Source: Eutreptiella sp. 'Long Island Sound 2002' (Eukaryota; Euglenozoa; Euglenophyceae; Eutreptiales; Eutreptiaceae). From it: 64,000 nucleotides of DNA. Position 1 is the stretch's first letter. Every line of letters starts with the position of its first letter. The stretch covers positions 147,034,634-147,098,633 of the forward strand of contig OZ038378.1 of the NCBI GenBank assembly GCA_964036045.1, given 5' to 3'. The notes under the pieces were generated by a model, which saw nothing but the letters and a program-made list of their open reading frames with translations, had not been told where the DNA came from and searched no databases. The position numbers and the translations under genes are program-made. This document shows, one piece after another, positions 1 through 10,947 of this stretch.

Positions 1-1283
1 GCTCCGCGGCCCCCACGTCCACGTCGGCGGCGTCAGGGCGTTCCCCGGGGCGGCGGTCGGGCACTGCCAGAGTACAGGGGATGCAGGAAGTAGCAGGAAG
101 TTTGAGGTTTGCACGGCGCAGTGCACGTGCCATATTTGTGTTGCAGATGGGTCCCTATGGACGTGGGGATACAATACCTGGGGCCAGTTGGGCGACAGGA
201 CCACTACGGACAGGCACACGCCGGTGCAGATCACATGGTCCGGGTGCAGCAATGTGTCTGCCATCTCAATGGGCGCCATTCATTCAGTCCACAAACAGAG
301 CAAACAGGGAGCTGAGGTGTAGAAGTACTATACTTCGGCACTGGGAGTTTTGCTTCCCGCTGGCTGTATGTATGTGTTTGTCAGAACGGGGCACAGCTCG
401 GCCCTTACTACCGAGGGGGGGGGGGGTTTGGTACGGCAAAATTTGGTGTGGGCACATTTGGTGTGCTGAAAGTTTGGTACAAAATCTTAAATAGCGTGGG
501 GAAAATGTGGTACATTTCTAGACTGTGCACACCCCAGGGATTGTACCAGGGACTCAACCAACACAACGCACAACCACAACCACAACGAGTGGTGCTCTGG
601 GCCCACTGTAACCCGAGTTCACCCAAGTCACCCCTCTCCATCAGCGAGCACCTTGGTGTGCCGTCTCACTGACATCGCTAACTTCTTGGAGGGGTAAGCC
701 GCTGCACCGCGGGTGTTCACACAATGTGCGCACTAAAAACACACCATAACCGGTATGCCACATACGCACACACACACGGTAGATACGACAAACAGGGCAT
801 GGAGCAAAGCGGCCTGAGTGTACTAAGTCTTGTCAGGTGCATCGTCACAACACACACACACACTTGTGCAGGAACCAAACGATAAGACCACTGGTGTTTA
901 TCACGAGCACAGCGAATCAGATGGCACCCGAAACACCTCGGCAGGCCAGTGAGCAATCAAAACAGCACAAAGCAAAGCAGAAGCATTGAAGCTGTCATGA
1001 AGTCAAAGGCTCGGCGCCTTTTTGCGGGGGTGTAGCGGACGAGAGTACAGTGTATGCATATCATCAGCACGTGGCACAAGCACACAAGCACTTGAATTTA
1101 CCCTGACCTTAACAACCCAGCCTAGGAGGGGAGGGAATGAATCTGGACTACGCAGCAGCCCTTACATGCCCGGAACAATCACTGTTCATTAAACTTTGCT
1201 GTGCGCTTTTCTGGGGGGGGGGGGGGGGTTGGGATGTATCAGGACAGGAGACCAGCGTACCCGCTGGATCACACACACAATGA
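1..1283. other. No gene recognised; simple repeats
   Basis: I see no supported gene on either strand here. The stretch holds a 12-base G run at about 415-426 and CA-rich dinucleotide patches near 768-778 and 850-862. Possible frames are short, mutually shadowing and of skewed composition. Confidence 0.6.
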
Positions 1284-1286
1284 CGG

Positions 1287-2492
1287 CTACAATTTTCGAT
1301 GGAGAGCGTGGCCGTGTTCTAGTAGGGCTGCATAATCGAGGCACCACGCCCCTAATGCGTTTCCAGGGCGCAAGTGAAGGGGTAGGGACCGGCTGCTGTA
1401 CTCTGTTCCCCACCACATGGCATGTCGGCGTATCCACCCGAGGGTGGCATCAACGGCACACAGTCGCGGCATGGGGAGACGGGGTCCTATGTGGTAGAGA
1501 TATTTCACGGTGGCATTGCAATCTTGTGGCCCTATGGACAACCCTCTTACCAATGCCGAGTGGGTGGCTCTGAGGACAGCACAACGTATGTATCCGGACA
1601 AGAGGGCTACCGCAGCGCGGTACAGCCTCTCCCGACCCACAGCACCCGCCCAACACCGCACCCCTGCACCTGGTCGCGCAACCACAGGCAGCGCCTGCAA
1701 CAACTCAGGCCGCGGCATGCAGAAGTACCAAGCCTCCCACACGACCGGCAGCCACTGCCGGATGAGTTCTAACGCCTCATCCGGGTCCTGACCCACATAA
1801 ACTGTCCCATGCTGACCACACGCCAGCCAACCCGTGTACGACAGCCCCAACGCGTGTCCTGCACTACCCGCCAACAGACCCGGACACCAGCCAGTCAACA
1901 CCACCAGCCTGCATCGTGGCAAATGCCACCACTGGTCCGGGACCCATTGCCGCACGCCCCGCAGGTCGAATGGCCCTGCGTCCCAGAGGGGCAATATTAT
2001 ATTATACACCACCTGGCGCATCGCGCCCGCAAGGAAGTGCTGCCGCGGCGCTCTCCACGCGTGGGTCGCTTCCGCCCCGTATCTCCATCGCAGCGCCGCA
2101 CGCACCGCTCCCGGGGCCACTGCTAGCCCAACTCCTGTGAAGCTGATGGAGGCCGCGGGCCGCGTGGCTCCCACGCTAATGAAGTACTCAAACGCCCCCA
2201 CCAGGAGCGCTGTCAAGTCCAGGGCGCCGGGGAAGAGCATGCAAACCGCGTACAAGACGCACGCGGCGTCCACGATCTTTCCCTAGCGTCGTGCACCGCT
2301 CACCGCTGCCGTGAGCTCCCGCGCCCAACCTCGCAGCACCGGCACCGGGTGGGCGCGTGCGATGCCCCGCAGCCGGTCCTCCTCCCAACGCCCCCAATCA
2401 CGCTGGCGCCTGCGCCGGCCCATATGCGATGGCGCCGGCGGCGGCAGGGGCTGGAAGCACGGTAGCACCACAGGCCTTGGCATAAGAGACAA
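1287..2492 (-). CDS. Unrecognised protein, frame interrupted by one in-frame TAG
   Basis: Function not recognised. From an ATG at 2492 the frame runs 69 codons to a TAG at 2283-2285, then stays open in the same frame for 331 more codons to another TAG at 1287-1289; a TGA follows six codons further on. The first part is basic (MGRRRRQRDWGRW). The second begins with a hydrophobic stretch and is rich in Trp, Ala and Leu with well mixed composition, unlike the shadow frames around it. It lies just downstream of the 3' repeat of the DIRS-group element, so it could be a host gene, a neighbouring element or cargo. Two separate frames are possible, but the shared phase across the TAG argues for one frame that was interrupted or read through. 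No domain or motif was assigned. Confidence 0.35.
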
Positions 2493-2633
2493 CCACTAAG
2501 GCACCGCAAACGCAATACATGCGAGGTTACCTCACCGCCATTCGCATCGTCTCCCTACCACGCAGACACTCGCATGCTCAGAGCTATCGGGCGCCATGCT
2601 CCCCGCTGGGCCCCGTCTGCACCCTCGCCCGGC

Positions 2634-2664
2634 TCGGCCAAAGGTTGACCGTTGTGTTTGTTTG
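2634..2664 (-). repeat. DIRS 3' direct repeat (31 bp)
   Basis: Matches 8043-8073 at 30 of 31 positions (core TTGACCGTTGTGTTTGTTTG on the plus strand). It lies about 95 bp beyond the RNase H stop codon. Interpreted as one of the short repeats that bound DIRS-group elements. Confidence 0.6.
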
Positions 2665-2759
2665 TAGCACCGGGCAAGGGCGCGTCAGAGGACACCGGCA
2701 CGACGCCCAGCTATTGGCAGCCAACGGCCCAAGGACCAAAAGCAGGGCGTTACGGCGCG

Positions 2760-4784
2760 TCAGGCAGGCTTCCGGACCTTCATGCCCACATGACCCTGCA
2801 GCTGTTTTATCACCGGTAGCTCCAACGTCCACACATGCTGGACTAACACCGTGGGGCCGCCCATAGCCAACCTCAGCCGACGTGCGGCCTCCTCTTGTGC
2901 TGCGGCATAGTCCCCCCTCCACCCCGACTGGATACGGCTGAAAGGATCCGCCGGGTTGCATTCCCCTGGGACCCAGCACAGATACCACGACCTACGCGAC
3001 CGCGTGCACGCGTACACCAGCCGTCGCAAAATTTTATTCTGCACTCGCAACCCCACACTCGCTTTTCCTGCCGCAAAACTTTGCAGCACCGAAAAGTTAT
3101 CTCCAACCAGACCTACTCTGTCCCACCCCAACGCGGATACGAAATGCACTGCATACTCTAATGCCGCGAACTCTGCAATCTACTGATTGCACAACACCTC
3201 ATGTACGATCCCTGCCCTTCCGCCCATCGTGTATCCCCACAACGCCATCCTCCAGGTTCTCCCATCGTAGGCCCCATCAAAAAAAATGTACTCAGCCCAA
3301 TCGCGCGGCCTCTTAAAAAAAACCAACGGCCTCCATGCCAACTGTCCCCATGGCAGCAAGCCCGCAAGGGTGTGCAACAAACGCAAGGGGGCGTCCGCCA
3401 ACCACTGAGGCTGCCACAGTATATGCGCCCACACCGGCGCCACGAACGGCAGCACTCCCCAATTTGGGCGCACAAACCACAGCAACCTGCCCAAAAAGCG
3501 TAGCAAACGGCGGCGTGTACAAGGGCCTACAGCCAGTTGCCACCAGCGCGCCATCAAAGCTTGCCAATTTCCGCGCGCCGTGGACACAGTGGCAGCCTGG
3601 AAATCGAAAAACTTTCCAATCCATGCCAAACCAACGGCGGCCTCCAAGGTGCTTTTCGGACTGACAATGGCCCCTTCCTCCCTCAGGCGTGAAGCAACAA
3701 CACCCGCCTGCATACTAACCCACTTCCTGCCATACCCAATGACAAACACATCGTCCAGGTAGACAAGCACCAAGACCCCCTCCACCCTCGCGCTCTGCAC
3801 CAGCCTGACCATCACGGCCTGGCAAATGGCTAGACTGTGGGTCCACCCGAACGGGAGACAATCAAAACTATACAATATTCCATCCACTGAAACTCGAAAG
3901 GCGTCAGTAAATTCAACAGGGGTCTTCAGAGACCAAAAACAATTACTAAGATCGATATGACATGCACACAAAACAGGTTCTTCCCCCACACAGGGCGGGT
4001 CAGCTTTCAGCGACGCCATCTGGTGAAGAAGAAAAATGACATTATCCCCCACCACCCCCGCACAACCGGCTGGAACGAAATCCAAATGTATATTCCAATG
4101 CACAATCTGTAAAAAAGCGACGAGCTCAACGCTGGGCAATCGCAAGGGGGGGCTGTCGCACCCCTGGGCCTTGTTGAAAAGGACCATGTTGCAAATACAG
4201 CTTGCCTTTTCGCTGTTTTTCGAGATAGCGAAAAGGGACCCATTGGGGCCCAAACCGTCCGCAAGACAGGGGCGCAGTACCCCTTGCTGAACCAATGCCC
4301 TGGCCAGGACCGCAGACTGGCCCGTTACAGGCGCCAGAGAAGAAAAGGACCGCCTGCTCACCTCGCCAAAGTTACCCGGCACCAATGCCTTCCAAATATC
4401 GGGGGGGATGCGGACATTACCCACAGGTCCCACCCCCCTTTCTAAAATGGTCGTAGTTAATGGCACCACAATTAACTTTGGGGAAGTGGAGTCACGCAAC
4501 CAGATCAGCCACGCGTCCCTCGTGAGCTGCACAAAAAACTGACCGATATGTACCCCAGGGTGCGGTATCCCTAACTCTGACGAATGCCTCCACATCCTGA
4601 GCACCAGCACCAGCAGCCGTCCCAGGACCCGGCCATCATCGCCTCCGCTGCTTGGCGGGAGGTCGATCACTTCCCGCAGCTTGCTGCACCACTCCCGAAC
4701 CGCTCCGTCCCGTACTCGCTGCAGGATCCACTCGGCCAACTCGGGGCCCCAGGGCTGCCGATGCCACGGGGCTGGCACTGCCAT
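2760..4784 (-). CDS. Reverse transcriptase / RNase H of DIRS element, one in-frame TAG
   Basis: Copies the element RNA and degrades the RNA strand. I place the start at the Met at 4784, overlapping the recombinase 3' end by about 150 bp; the frame is open much further upstream but there lies antiphase to the recombinase. RT motifs in order: CHIDLSNCFWSLK (palm Asp), FDCLPFGWTHS, and the catalytic YLDD at 3750-3761. RNase H begins with IFFDGAYDG (Asp, 3276-3278). A TAG at 3180-3182 then interrupts the frame, and the same frame resumes at once with the RNase H Glu motif (IAEFAALEYAV), the next Asp (GDNFSVLQS) and the tail WVPGECNPADPFSR, ending in TGA at 2760. The TAG falls where related RNase H domains often carry Gln, so a CAG-to-TAG change is likely. 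No methyltransferase domain was seen. Confidence 0.85.
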
Positions 4785-5886
4785 GTCTACGCACCTCGAC
4801 GGTGCGGCGCACCGGGACTCCAGGTCGCTGAGGCGTGTCATCATCCGACAGTACAATGCACGCTCGCTTGGACCCAACGTCAGGCTGCTGCTCCACAGTT
4901 TGCTGTCCGTCCCGAAATAACTCCGAAATCGCTGCAGGCCAGAAGTCGTGCCCTCGCACCGTGCGCTTAACGAACTTGGAGGGTCCCTCTGGCCATGGTA
5001 GTCTGATGGAGGTCCAGATTTTATACTCTTCCGGTGGCTGTGCGTAGTCCTCTGCCACCCTCCGTGATTTCCATCGTCCCCACCATTGCCGGATCTCCGC
5101 AGGGAGGGCGAGGTACTTCTGCAGGGCAGCACCCCCGCGTTTCCAACAATGCCACCTGTGATTTGCGTACTCTGTTCCCCTGAACCCGAACTCCAGGAAT
5201 GACTCCAACCATGGCGATCCGGAAGGGCACATGATGGGCGACCTGCGACGACCTGTGGATCCATAGTCACGGAGCCACCTCGCCCATTTTGCGGAGTACG
5301 GGCCCAGTTCTCGCTGAACAACCTTGTCACCGTTCTTGTTGCATCTGAACCATATAGCCTCGTCCTCGATCCCGCGTCGTCGAACCCCGGCCGCCTCCCC
5401 CACCCGCCACAGACAGGTGAAGGAGAGGACGGCCAAGGCGAACCCGGACCACTGCTCCTTGGTTCGACAGGATTGGGCAAGTACGGACAGTGCCTCCAGT
5501 CCTCCATACGGTCGCTGCTGCTCCGTGTTTCGGATGGTGGACTTCGCCATGCGCCAATGCCTGGCCTGGACCACCCCAGCGATCCATCCCAAGTCCTCCA
5601 GGGCCCGTACAGCGCTGATAGCCCCTCGCATGTATGACCTCGACCTGCCCTTGGCGAAGAGCGCACGTAAGTATCGGTCCAGCAATTTTGACTTATCGAC
5701 ATCTGGCTGCGAGGCTGCGAGTGTCCCCAATGCCCGGATGTGAACGGCATAGTTGCTTCCGGTGCCAACGCTCCATGACATGGCGACAAGCGCATCGGAA
5801 TACTCTGCCGGGTCCTGTCGATTGAGTCGCTTCCACGCCGCCCACCACGATGACCAGTCTGCCGACTCTCCCAGTACTCCCTCCAC
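4636..5886 (-). CDS. Tyrosine recombinase of DIRS element
   Basis: 416 residues ending in TGA. It should integrate a circular DNA intermediate by a phage-integrase-type mechanism instead of a DDE integrase. Residues about 55-130 form the helical SAM-like DNA-binding region. The catalytic domain shows box 1 LSFTCLWRVGEA (Arg161), box 2 HCWKRGGA (His246, with Lys249 where HxxR is usual), a GRW segment (Trp272) and the candidate nucleophile Tyr281 in EDYAQP. The C-terminal ~110 residues are a low-complexity basic tail. The gene lies between gag and RT and its end overlaps the RT start in another frame. The Lys in place of the second Arg is either a family trait or an inactivating change; the rest looks intact. 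Confidence 0.85.
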   Translation of the reverse strand: MEGVLGESADWSSWWAAWKRLNRQDPAEYSDALVAMSWSVGTGSNYAVHIRALGTLAASQPDVDKSKLLDRYLRALFAKGRSRSYMRGAISAVRALEDLGWIAGVVQARHWRMAKSTIRNTEQQRPYGGLEALSVLAQSCRTKEQWSGFALAVLSFTCLWRVGEAAGVRRRGIEDEAIWFRCNKNGDKVVQRELGPYSAKWARWLRDYGSTGRRRSPIMCPSGSPWLESFLEFGFRGTEYANHRWHCWKRGGAALQKYLALPAEIRQWWGRWKSRRVAEDYAQPPEEYKIWTSIRLPWPEGPSKFVKRTVRGHDFWPAAISELFRDGQQTVEQQPDVGSKRACIVLSDDDTPQRPGVPVRRTVEVRRHGSASPVASAALGPRVGRVDPAASTGRSGSGVVQQAAGSDRPPAKQRRR

Positions 5887-5952
5887 CTCTCCCGACGGCG
5901 TCTCACCGACTGTCCCCCTTTCCTCCTGTTCTTCCCCCCCTTTTGGGTACCG

Positions 5953-7467
5953 TCACTCGTAGTATGGGCAGGCAAAAAACCAATGCTTCTTGCCCGGCGC
6001 TCCATGGCTCTTGCACGTGCGGCAACCCGTAGCCGGCGGATCCGTCATGTCGGTCCTCTGCTGATTATTGTTCTTCGGGATCCAAATCCTACGCCCGTTC
6101 TCGTACGAGAACCTGCTCCGCAGGCTAGCCAGACGGCGACGGACTTCCTCCACAGGGACCGTAGTGTCCCCAAAATTTTCTGGCGGCTCTCCCACTTCCT
6201 TTGGGGTCTCACCCCCACGCCCACCTCCTGTGTGCTGATGGTATGATTCTCCATACGTCCCCATCGCCGATACCAGCAGGATCCACAGCCCCTCCACGTA
6301 ATTGGCCACCAAGGCCGGAATCGGGGGGGTCCCCCCACCGCCCGACCCATCCATGGAGGCGGTCACGGCCTCCAGCCAAGCTCCGGAGGTCCAGACCTCT
6401 TTGTTCTGCGCCTTCTCTGGAGACATAACCGACTCTCCTTGGAGGTCAGACGATTTCCAGGCTGAGGTGCACTCCATCAGTTGGGGATCCACCTTTTGCC
6501 CGTCCAGGACGGCCTTAAAAAATACCAATAAACGGCATACCCACTGCGGTTTATGATCCATCTCCATCAAAATGGATAGCTCCTTGTGGCTCAACTTGGG
6601 GATCTTTCTGGAGGGCTCACTCTTCCCCAGCTGCAGCTCCTCCAACCGCTGCTCCAACATCTCCAGCTTTTTCAGGACCTCGCTGATACCACTTTGCGAC
6701 TGCTCGTTGTTCTCCTCCACCGCCTTAGCGAAATTACCCGTATCCACGTCGAATCGCAGGTCCTCCAACAGGCAATAACACGCTATGTACTCCACCAACT
6801 CCACCGTTGTGAGCTCCAGCCCATGCGCCTTGACAGCCTTCTCCACCCACTCTTCCTTTCGATCACCCAACCTGCTAAGGTCAGTCTGGATCTCCATGCG
6901 CAGCCTCATAAAATCCTTCTGAGGCGCCACCAGGCTCCATTGGGCGCGCAGCCCCGACTGCGAATACTCCCGGAAAGAGATCATCTTCTTTCCTTTTCCT
7001 TTATCCTTCTTCACAGCCTTGGCCCCCGACGGGGTGCCCTCCCGCGCAGTACCCTTGCGCTCCTCCTCCTCCCGCAAGGCCTCCTCGATTTCGTTTGGGG
7101 TAGCAAAACCAGGGTGCATACCCCCGACTCCACGCAAACGCACCTGCACATGACTCCCGCTCTGGGGCACCTTCATGTCGTCCGCGAGGGCACGCCCCTC
7201 GCACAACATCCAAAAATCGTCGTCGCCACAGCCCCACAGCCTGACAACTGCCCAGCGCAGCTGGCGTGCGCCTTCGCAGGGAATCTGCACCCAACTCCGC
7301 GGGCCTTGTAACCAAACGTGGGGGGGGGGGGCGGGGCGCGTGGCCGATCCGCCCGTGGCAGAACCATCACCCCGTCCCCCTGAGCCAGTGACGGATGTAA
7401 TTGGGGGGGTGGGTGTCCCTCCCTCCCCCCCCCCCCTGTTGTGACGAGGCGTCACAATACGCGTCAC
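5953..7467 (-). CDS. Gag-like protein of DIRS element, ubiquitin-like N terminus
   Basis: 504 residues ending in TGA. After a Gly/Pro-rich start, residues about 50-117 look like a ubiquitin-type beta-grasp: a Gly-Arg-x-Leu-x-Asp-Asp turn (GRALADD, about 91-97) leads into a last strand VQVRLRGVGG at 107-116, close to the LRLRGG end of ubiquitin. A charged, helical middle follows (residues about 125-345, several Glu/Lys-rich heptad-like stretches). The C terminus carries a CX2CX9HX4C zinc-knuckle-like motif, followed by the stop. Expected role: coat protein binding the element RNA. The recombinase frame starts within 70 bp of its stop. The ubiquitin-like call is by eye and needs structural support; the zinc motif is read directly. 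The start could be a later Met. Confidence 0.75.
   Translation of the reverse strand: MTRIVTPRHNRGGGEGGTPTPPITSVTGSGGRGDGSATGGSATRPAPPPHVWLQGPRSWVQIPCEGARQLRWAVVRLWGCGDDDFWMLCEGRALADDMKVPQSGSHVQVRLRGVGGMHPGFATPNEIEEALREEEERKGTAREGTPSGAKAVKKDKGKGKKMISFREYSQSGLRAQWSLVAPQKDFMRLRMEIQTDLSRLGDRKEEWVEKAVKAHGLELTTVELVEYIACYCLLEDLRFDVDTGNFAKAVEENNEQSQSGISEVLKKLEMLEQRLEELQLGKSEPSRKIPKLSHKELSILMEMDHKPQWVCRLLVFFKAVLDGQKVDPQLMECTSAWKSSDLQGESVMSPEKAQNKEVWTSGAWLEAVTASMDGSGGGGTPPIPALVANYVEGLWILLVSAMGTYGESYHQHTGGGRGGETPKEVGEPPENFGDTTVPVEEVRRRLASLRSRFSYENGRRIWIPKNNNQQRTDMTDPPATGCRTCKSHGAPGKKHWFFACPYYE
7439..7457. promoter_or_regulatory. Palindrome TTGTGAC-N5-GTCACAA
   Basis: Perfect 7-bp arms around a 5-bp spacer, at the gag start codon region of the DIRS element. 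The same half-site recurs as a 16-bp palindrome at 7945-7960 and near-palindrome at 17369-17384. A protein-binding site or replication signal is possible; function is unknown. Confidence 0.35.
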
Positions 7468-7685
7468 AAAAAAACCCGGTCACAGACTGAGCCACGCAGG
7501 GTACCAGGAGGCAAGCAGGACAACCCTTCCAGAGAGGCATGTGTGTGCAGCAGGGTACAGGCAACAACAAACAGTTTTTTTTTGTTTCTTGGTAGTCCAC
7601 CAGGGTTCTTATTCACTGTCACTGTGCAGCAGGGGTCTCATTCACTGTCTGTTCAAAGGCTGTCGGAAGGATGCAGCAGACAAAT

Positions 7686-7745
7686 CGGCAGTCTTCAGAG
7701 CCTACAGAGAACACAGTGTCAGTTGACACCGCGTCTCATCTCTAT
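7686..7745 (+). repeat. Dispersed repeat, copy 1 (inverted partner at 58.4 kb)
   Basis: About 60 bp (core ACAGAGAACACAGTGTCA) that reappears on the opposite strand at 58411-58469 with few differences. It lies in the DIRS leader, so the distant copy may be a remnant of the same family. Confidence 0.6.
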
Positions 7746-7944
7746 GCTGTGCATGCAATGGATGGATGAATGTCACAAAAAACAGCAAGGTCAGAAGCAA
7801 GGTCAGAAGCACAGACACAACTATTCAGCAACCTGCCCACATGCCCTCAGGAAATACCACTGCCCTCAGGAAGTACCGCAGAGCCTTTTGGGTGTCACAA
7901 TATTTTCAGAAAAGCTGTTTTCCCACTATGGCCTATTGTATTTT

Positions 7945-7960
7945 TTGTGACATGTCACAA
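7945..7960. promoter_or_regulatory. 16-bp perfect palindrome TTGTGACATGTCACAA
   Basis: Fully self-complementary, in the leader of the DIRS element about 480 bp before gag and directly beside a C-rich run. A copy with one central difference, in similar surroundings, lies at 17369-17384. Confidence 0.4.
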
Positions 7961-8042
7961 TTCACTACCCCCCCCCCCCACCCCCACCCCCTGAGTGGCG
8001 CACAAATTAGATCCATCACTGCCCTGAGCTAACCCCCCTGGT

Positions 8043-8073
8043 TCGGCCAAAGATTGACCGTTGTGTTTGTTTG
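8043..8073 (-). repeat. DIRS 5' direct repeat (31 bp)
   Basis: Partner of 2634-2664 in the same orientation, about 575 bp upstream of the gag start. The 575 bp between it and gag forms the presumed leader; part of that leader recurs at 17.4 kb and part, inverted, at 58.4 kb. Confidence 0.6.
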
Positions 8074-9116
8074 GGACACCAGGGGGGGTCGCCCAAGGTT
8101 CAAGGGATCCGGCGTCCAGATGCCGCGTCCCGGCAATCCCCGCCCCCCTCTTGCCACGGCGTAGGGCTTCACTCAGCTCAACCGATTGCCCGGCCTCTGA
8201 CCCGCTGGCCGGTTTCCCCCCAACATGTGCTCCTCCGGGCTTGCCCTGTCGAGGCACCAGCTCACGGGGCAATTGGAAAGCATTCCCCATCGACATACAA
8301 AATATAAAAGACAACTGAGCGGACAATCAGTGCAGACACATATACACTCAATCTTGCACAGACCAAACTTGGGTTTGCTAATGGCAAACCTCATACAGCA
8401 CAACGTATGTATCCGGACAAGAGGGGCACTTGCATCCAGGCAGCTACTATCAGGAGTTTGCCCGCCCACGTGTCACACTAGCATCGGCATCATAATTACT
8501 TAGCACGCCTGTTAGCAAACATGGGAGTGAGGATGGATAGGATAGGATGGGACCGATGAGTGGTGGGGGTGGTGGGCCTAATTTGATGGACCAGGACGTA
8601 TCGAGTGCACTGGGGTGGGTATAGGCCGAGCCCTCCCCCTTGGATCCGCGGACCAGGCATTAACCGGTGGCGTGGACGGATGTGCCGTGGCAGGGATATG
8701 TGCAGGCGTCATCGTTGCAGGCCCATTTTTTGAAAACAGTCCACCAGTGTCGTTCTGTGACACTTGCGAGCCACGGGTCTGCGGCCATTTGCAGTGGTAG
8801 TATTCCCCAGCCGCTCATGTCCATTTGGAGCATAAGTTGGTGTAGGGTGCAGCAGTCTTAAAAACTTGTTGCATCCGTCATGTGTTTGCACAGGCGGGTG
8901 ACCAAGGCTGACGGAGTGACCTTGATATATACGAGATGCAGGTGTATGTGATAGACCACGTACACTATGGAGCCTTTGGGGGGTTACAGCAGTATACCGG
9001 GTATGGGCGTGACTAAGACGACGTGCCATGCGAAGGGAGGGATGGTGTTGGTACGGCACGTATGTGGTGCGTTCTTGTAGCAGGGAGGCCCACACACCGA
9101 GATTCTTACAGTCGAT

Positions 9117-9153
<37 letters not shown>

Positions 9154-9515
9154 TGGGGCTCCTCCTTCATTGCCTGTGCGTGTCATCTGGTGCATTAGCT
9201 GTGTATTGGGCGGTGCAAGGCCCCTGTGAATTGCGCAGTGCGTTGAGCCTCCCCCAGGCTCAACACCCCAACAGAAGCCTCCAAACCGTCATTTGCTACG
9301 CAGGCTGCGCGATTCATCGCCTGTGGCCTTTGATGATTGCGCACGGAAGCCCCAACTCAAGTGGACCAAATCTCCCTTTGACTTGAGCTCATAGAGAAAA
9401 GCACGTTTTCTATGACCATCACCGTTGGGTGTCTTCTATCGAGGTGTCTGTGGTGGAAAATGGGGGAAATGCGGACACCCCCGGGTATCCAGAGGTCCAG
9501 GGGAGGCCGGGTTTT
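8074..9515. other. No gene recognised; (CA)n microsatellite
   Basis: No supported coding region. A pure CA/TG dinucleotide tract of about 34 bp lies at 9118-9151. The rest is unique-looking GC-rich sequence with only short shadow frames. Confidence 0.55.
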
Positions 9516-9600
9516 CCAAGGGGGGGGGGGGGGGCGATAGAGCCCTCCGGCCGGAGCCCCCCCCCCCCCCCCAAAGGGCTCAATTGACAGGACCCCCAAA
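9516..9600 (-). repeat. Dispersed G/C-run repeat, inverted copy
   Basis: A 14-base G run, a small inverted repeat (ATAGAGCCC ... GGGCTCAAT) and a 15-base C run in 85 bp. Its reverse complement matches 10948-11035, including CTGTCAATTGAGCCC and a following GGGCTCTATYG arm, so both belong to one foldback-type repeat family. Confidence 0.55.
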
Positions 9601-10947
9601 ATCCTACTGAAACTGACTCGGAGGTGACCCAGACCCAAAAATCGGGAAAAAAAGAATATGGGATTTTTGGAATCAGCGCGTCGAGGGGGTTCAGGAAAGT
9701 CATCATTTGCCATGTATTTGGTGAAAAAAAAATGTTCGGCGCCTTTGGCGCCAGACTTCATAATCACTGATTAATGGGAGAGCATCTGGTCCGGAATGAG
9801 AGTTTTACTCAGTGTTTCTCCTCGCGCTTCTGTTCTGGTCGTGTGTGTGTGTGTGTGTGTAATGGGGCGTGTTGCCTCCGCAGGGTGTCATGGTGCATTG
9901 CCTGTCCGCGTGCACGGCCTGCGGGGCTGTGGGGTGCGTGGGATGTGCATGTCATCGGATGAGATGAGGGGCAGTAGCGGCGCAGACGGAGGGTGTGCGG
10001 TGCGGGCGGCATGTGGGACGCCTCCTCGGTGGACGGGGGTTGGGGCAGGGGGCGTTGCGGGGGTGCGCCCCCCCCCCCCCCCCGCGCGGCGTGTGGGGCG
10101 CATGGTCGGTGCGGGTTGTGGGGATGCATGCGCTGCGGGCACGGGCTGGCCCAGCACCGCTATGCCGTGCCCTCTCCCCCCACCCATTCCAACCGCGTGC
10201 ACGCGCATGCAACCGCCAAGACAGTGGGACATGGTCCGCAAAGTTGTGGGAACACCGCCTGCCGTTGTTTCGGCAAGGGCTTTGCTTGGACAAAGGGGGG
10301 GCGGCTACACTGACACCTGCACCCCATCGTCTGAATGTTGAAAACGACAGCCCGCCACCTGCACCGGTGCCCCCGGGTTGGGCGGGGCTGACATGCTTTG
10401 AGTAAATTGGTTGCAGGTTTGGGACCAAGGCTTCGTTGTCCCGCGAGGGTTGTTATGTGAGCGCCATCGGCTCAAGGCCAAGGCCCCCCCCCAGACCAAT
10501 GTGGGCCCGGGGCTGAACGAAGTCCTGCAGTCGGTGTGGGACGGTCGTCCGTTGCGGGGCTGTCCGCATCGGGACTCGTCACCAACGCCACAGAACCGGG
10601 GCAATCCGCGCATATGACTCATCCGCAAGGGTCCGTGTGGGGGCGTCGTGTGATCGGTACATCGGGCCTCATCCCTGGCCTCGGCCCTCTGCCGGCGGAG
10701 GGTCCACGCCTCCACCCCCCCGCCTCCCCTGCCTCTCCTCGCACACAGAGGCCAAGCGGGACGTGCGGGCCCCCCAGAACGTGACGGCGGAGGCCGCGGC
10801 GGGGGCGACTACGGGGAGCCGACCGTCTCAGGCGACACCGGCCGCGCCGGGGGCCCGCGGGGCATCAGGCCCCAGCAAGATCGGCCCTGCGGTCCCTCCG
10901 GCCCCGCGCACTTCCGTCGGTGGGGTCGGCGGTTCGAATCCCGATGG
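9601..10947. other. No gene recognised; (GT)n and C-run
   Basis: A GT dinucleotide tract lies at about 9839-9860 and a 14-base C run at 10070-10083. The several long overlapping frames here run on both strands at once with skewed Pro/Arg/Gly content, as expected of GC-rich noncoding DNA. A perfect Pol III B-box-like string GGTTCGAATCCC lies at 10934-10945. Confidence 0.5.

Larger units (their letters stand above)
2634..8073 (-). mobile_element. DIRS-group tyrosine-recombinase retrotransposon
   Basis: About 5.4 kb, transcribed right to left. In order it encodes a gag-like protein, a tyrosine recombinase and a reverse transcriptase/RNase H in overlapping frames; there is no aspartic protease or DDE integrase. 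A 31-bp sequence occurs in the same orientation at 8043-8073 and 2634-2664 with one mismatch, outside all three genes, and is the best candidate for the terminal or split direct repeats of such elements. The recombinase gene lies upstream of the RT and overlaps it. True ends may extend beyond these repeats: the complex A1-B1-A2-B2 ends of DIRS elements are not fully resolved. The long open frames suggest a recent insertion, although one TAG interrupts RNase H. Confidence 0.88.

Noticed and set aside
4784-6005. Upstream extension of the RT frame to a 941-codon protein
   Set aside because: This part is only the alternative frame of the recombinase gene; its product is Ser/Arg/Gly-rich with no domain, so RT more likely starts near 4784.
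9796-10428. Overlapping long frames on both strands
   Set aside because: Built on a GT microsatellite and C runs with low-complexity products; no domain on either strand.
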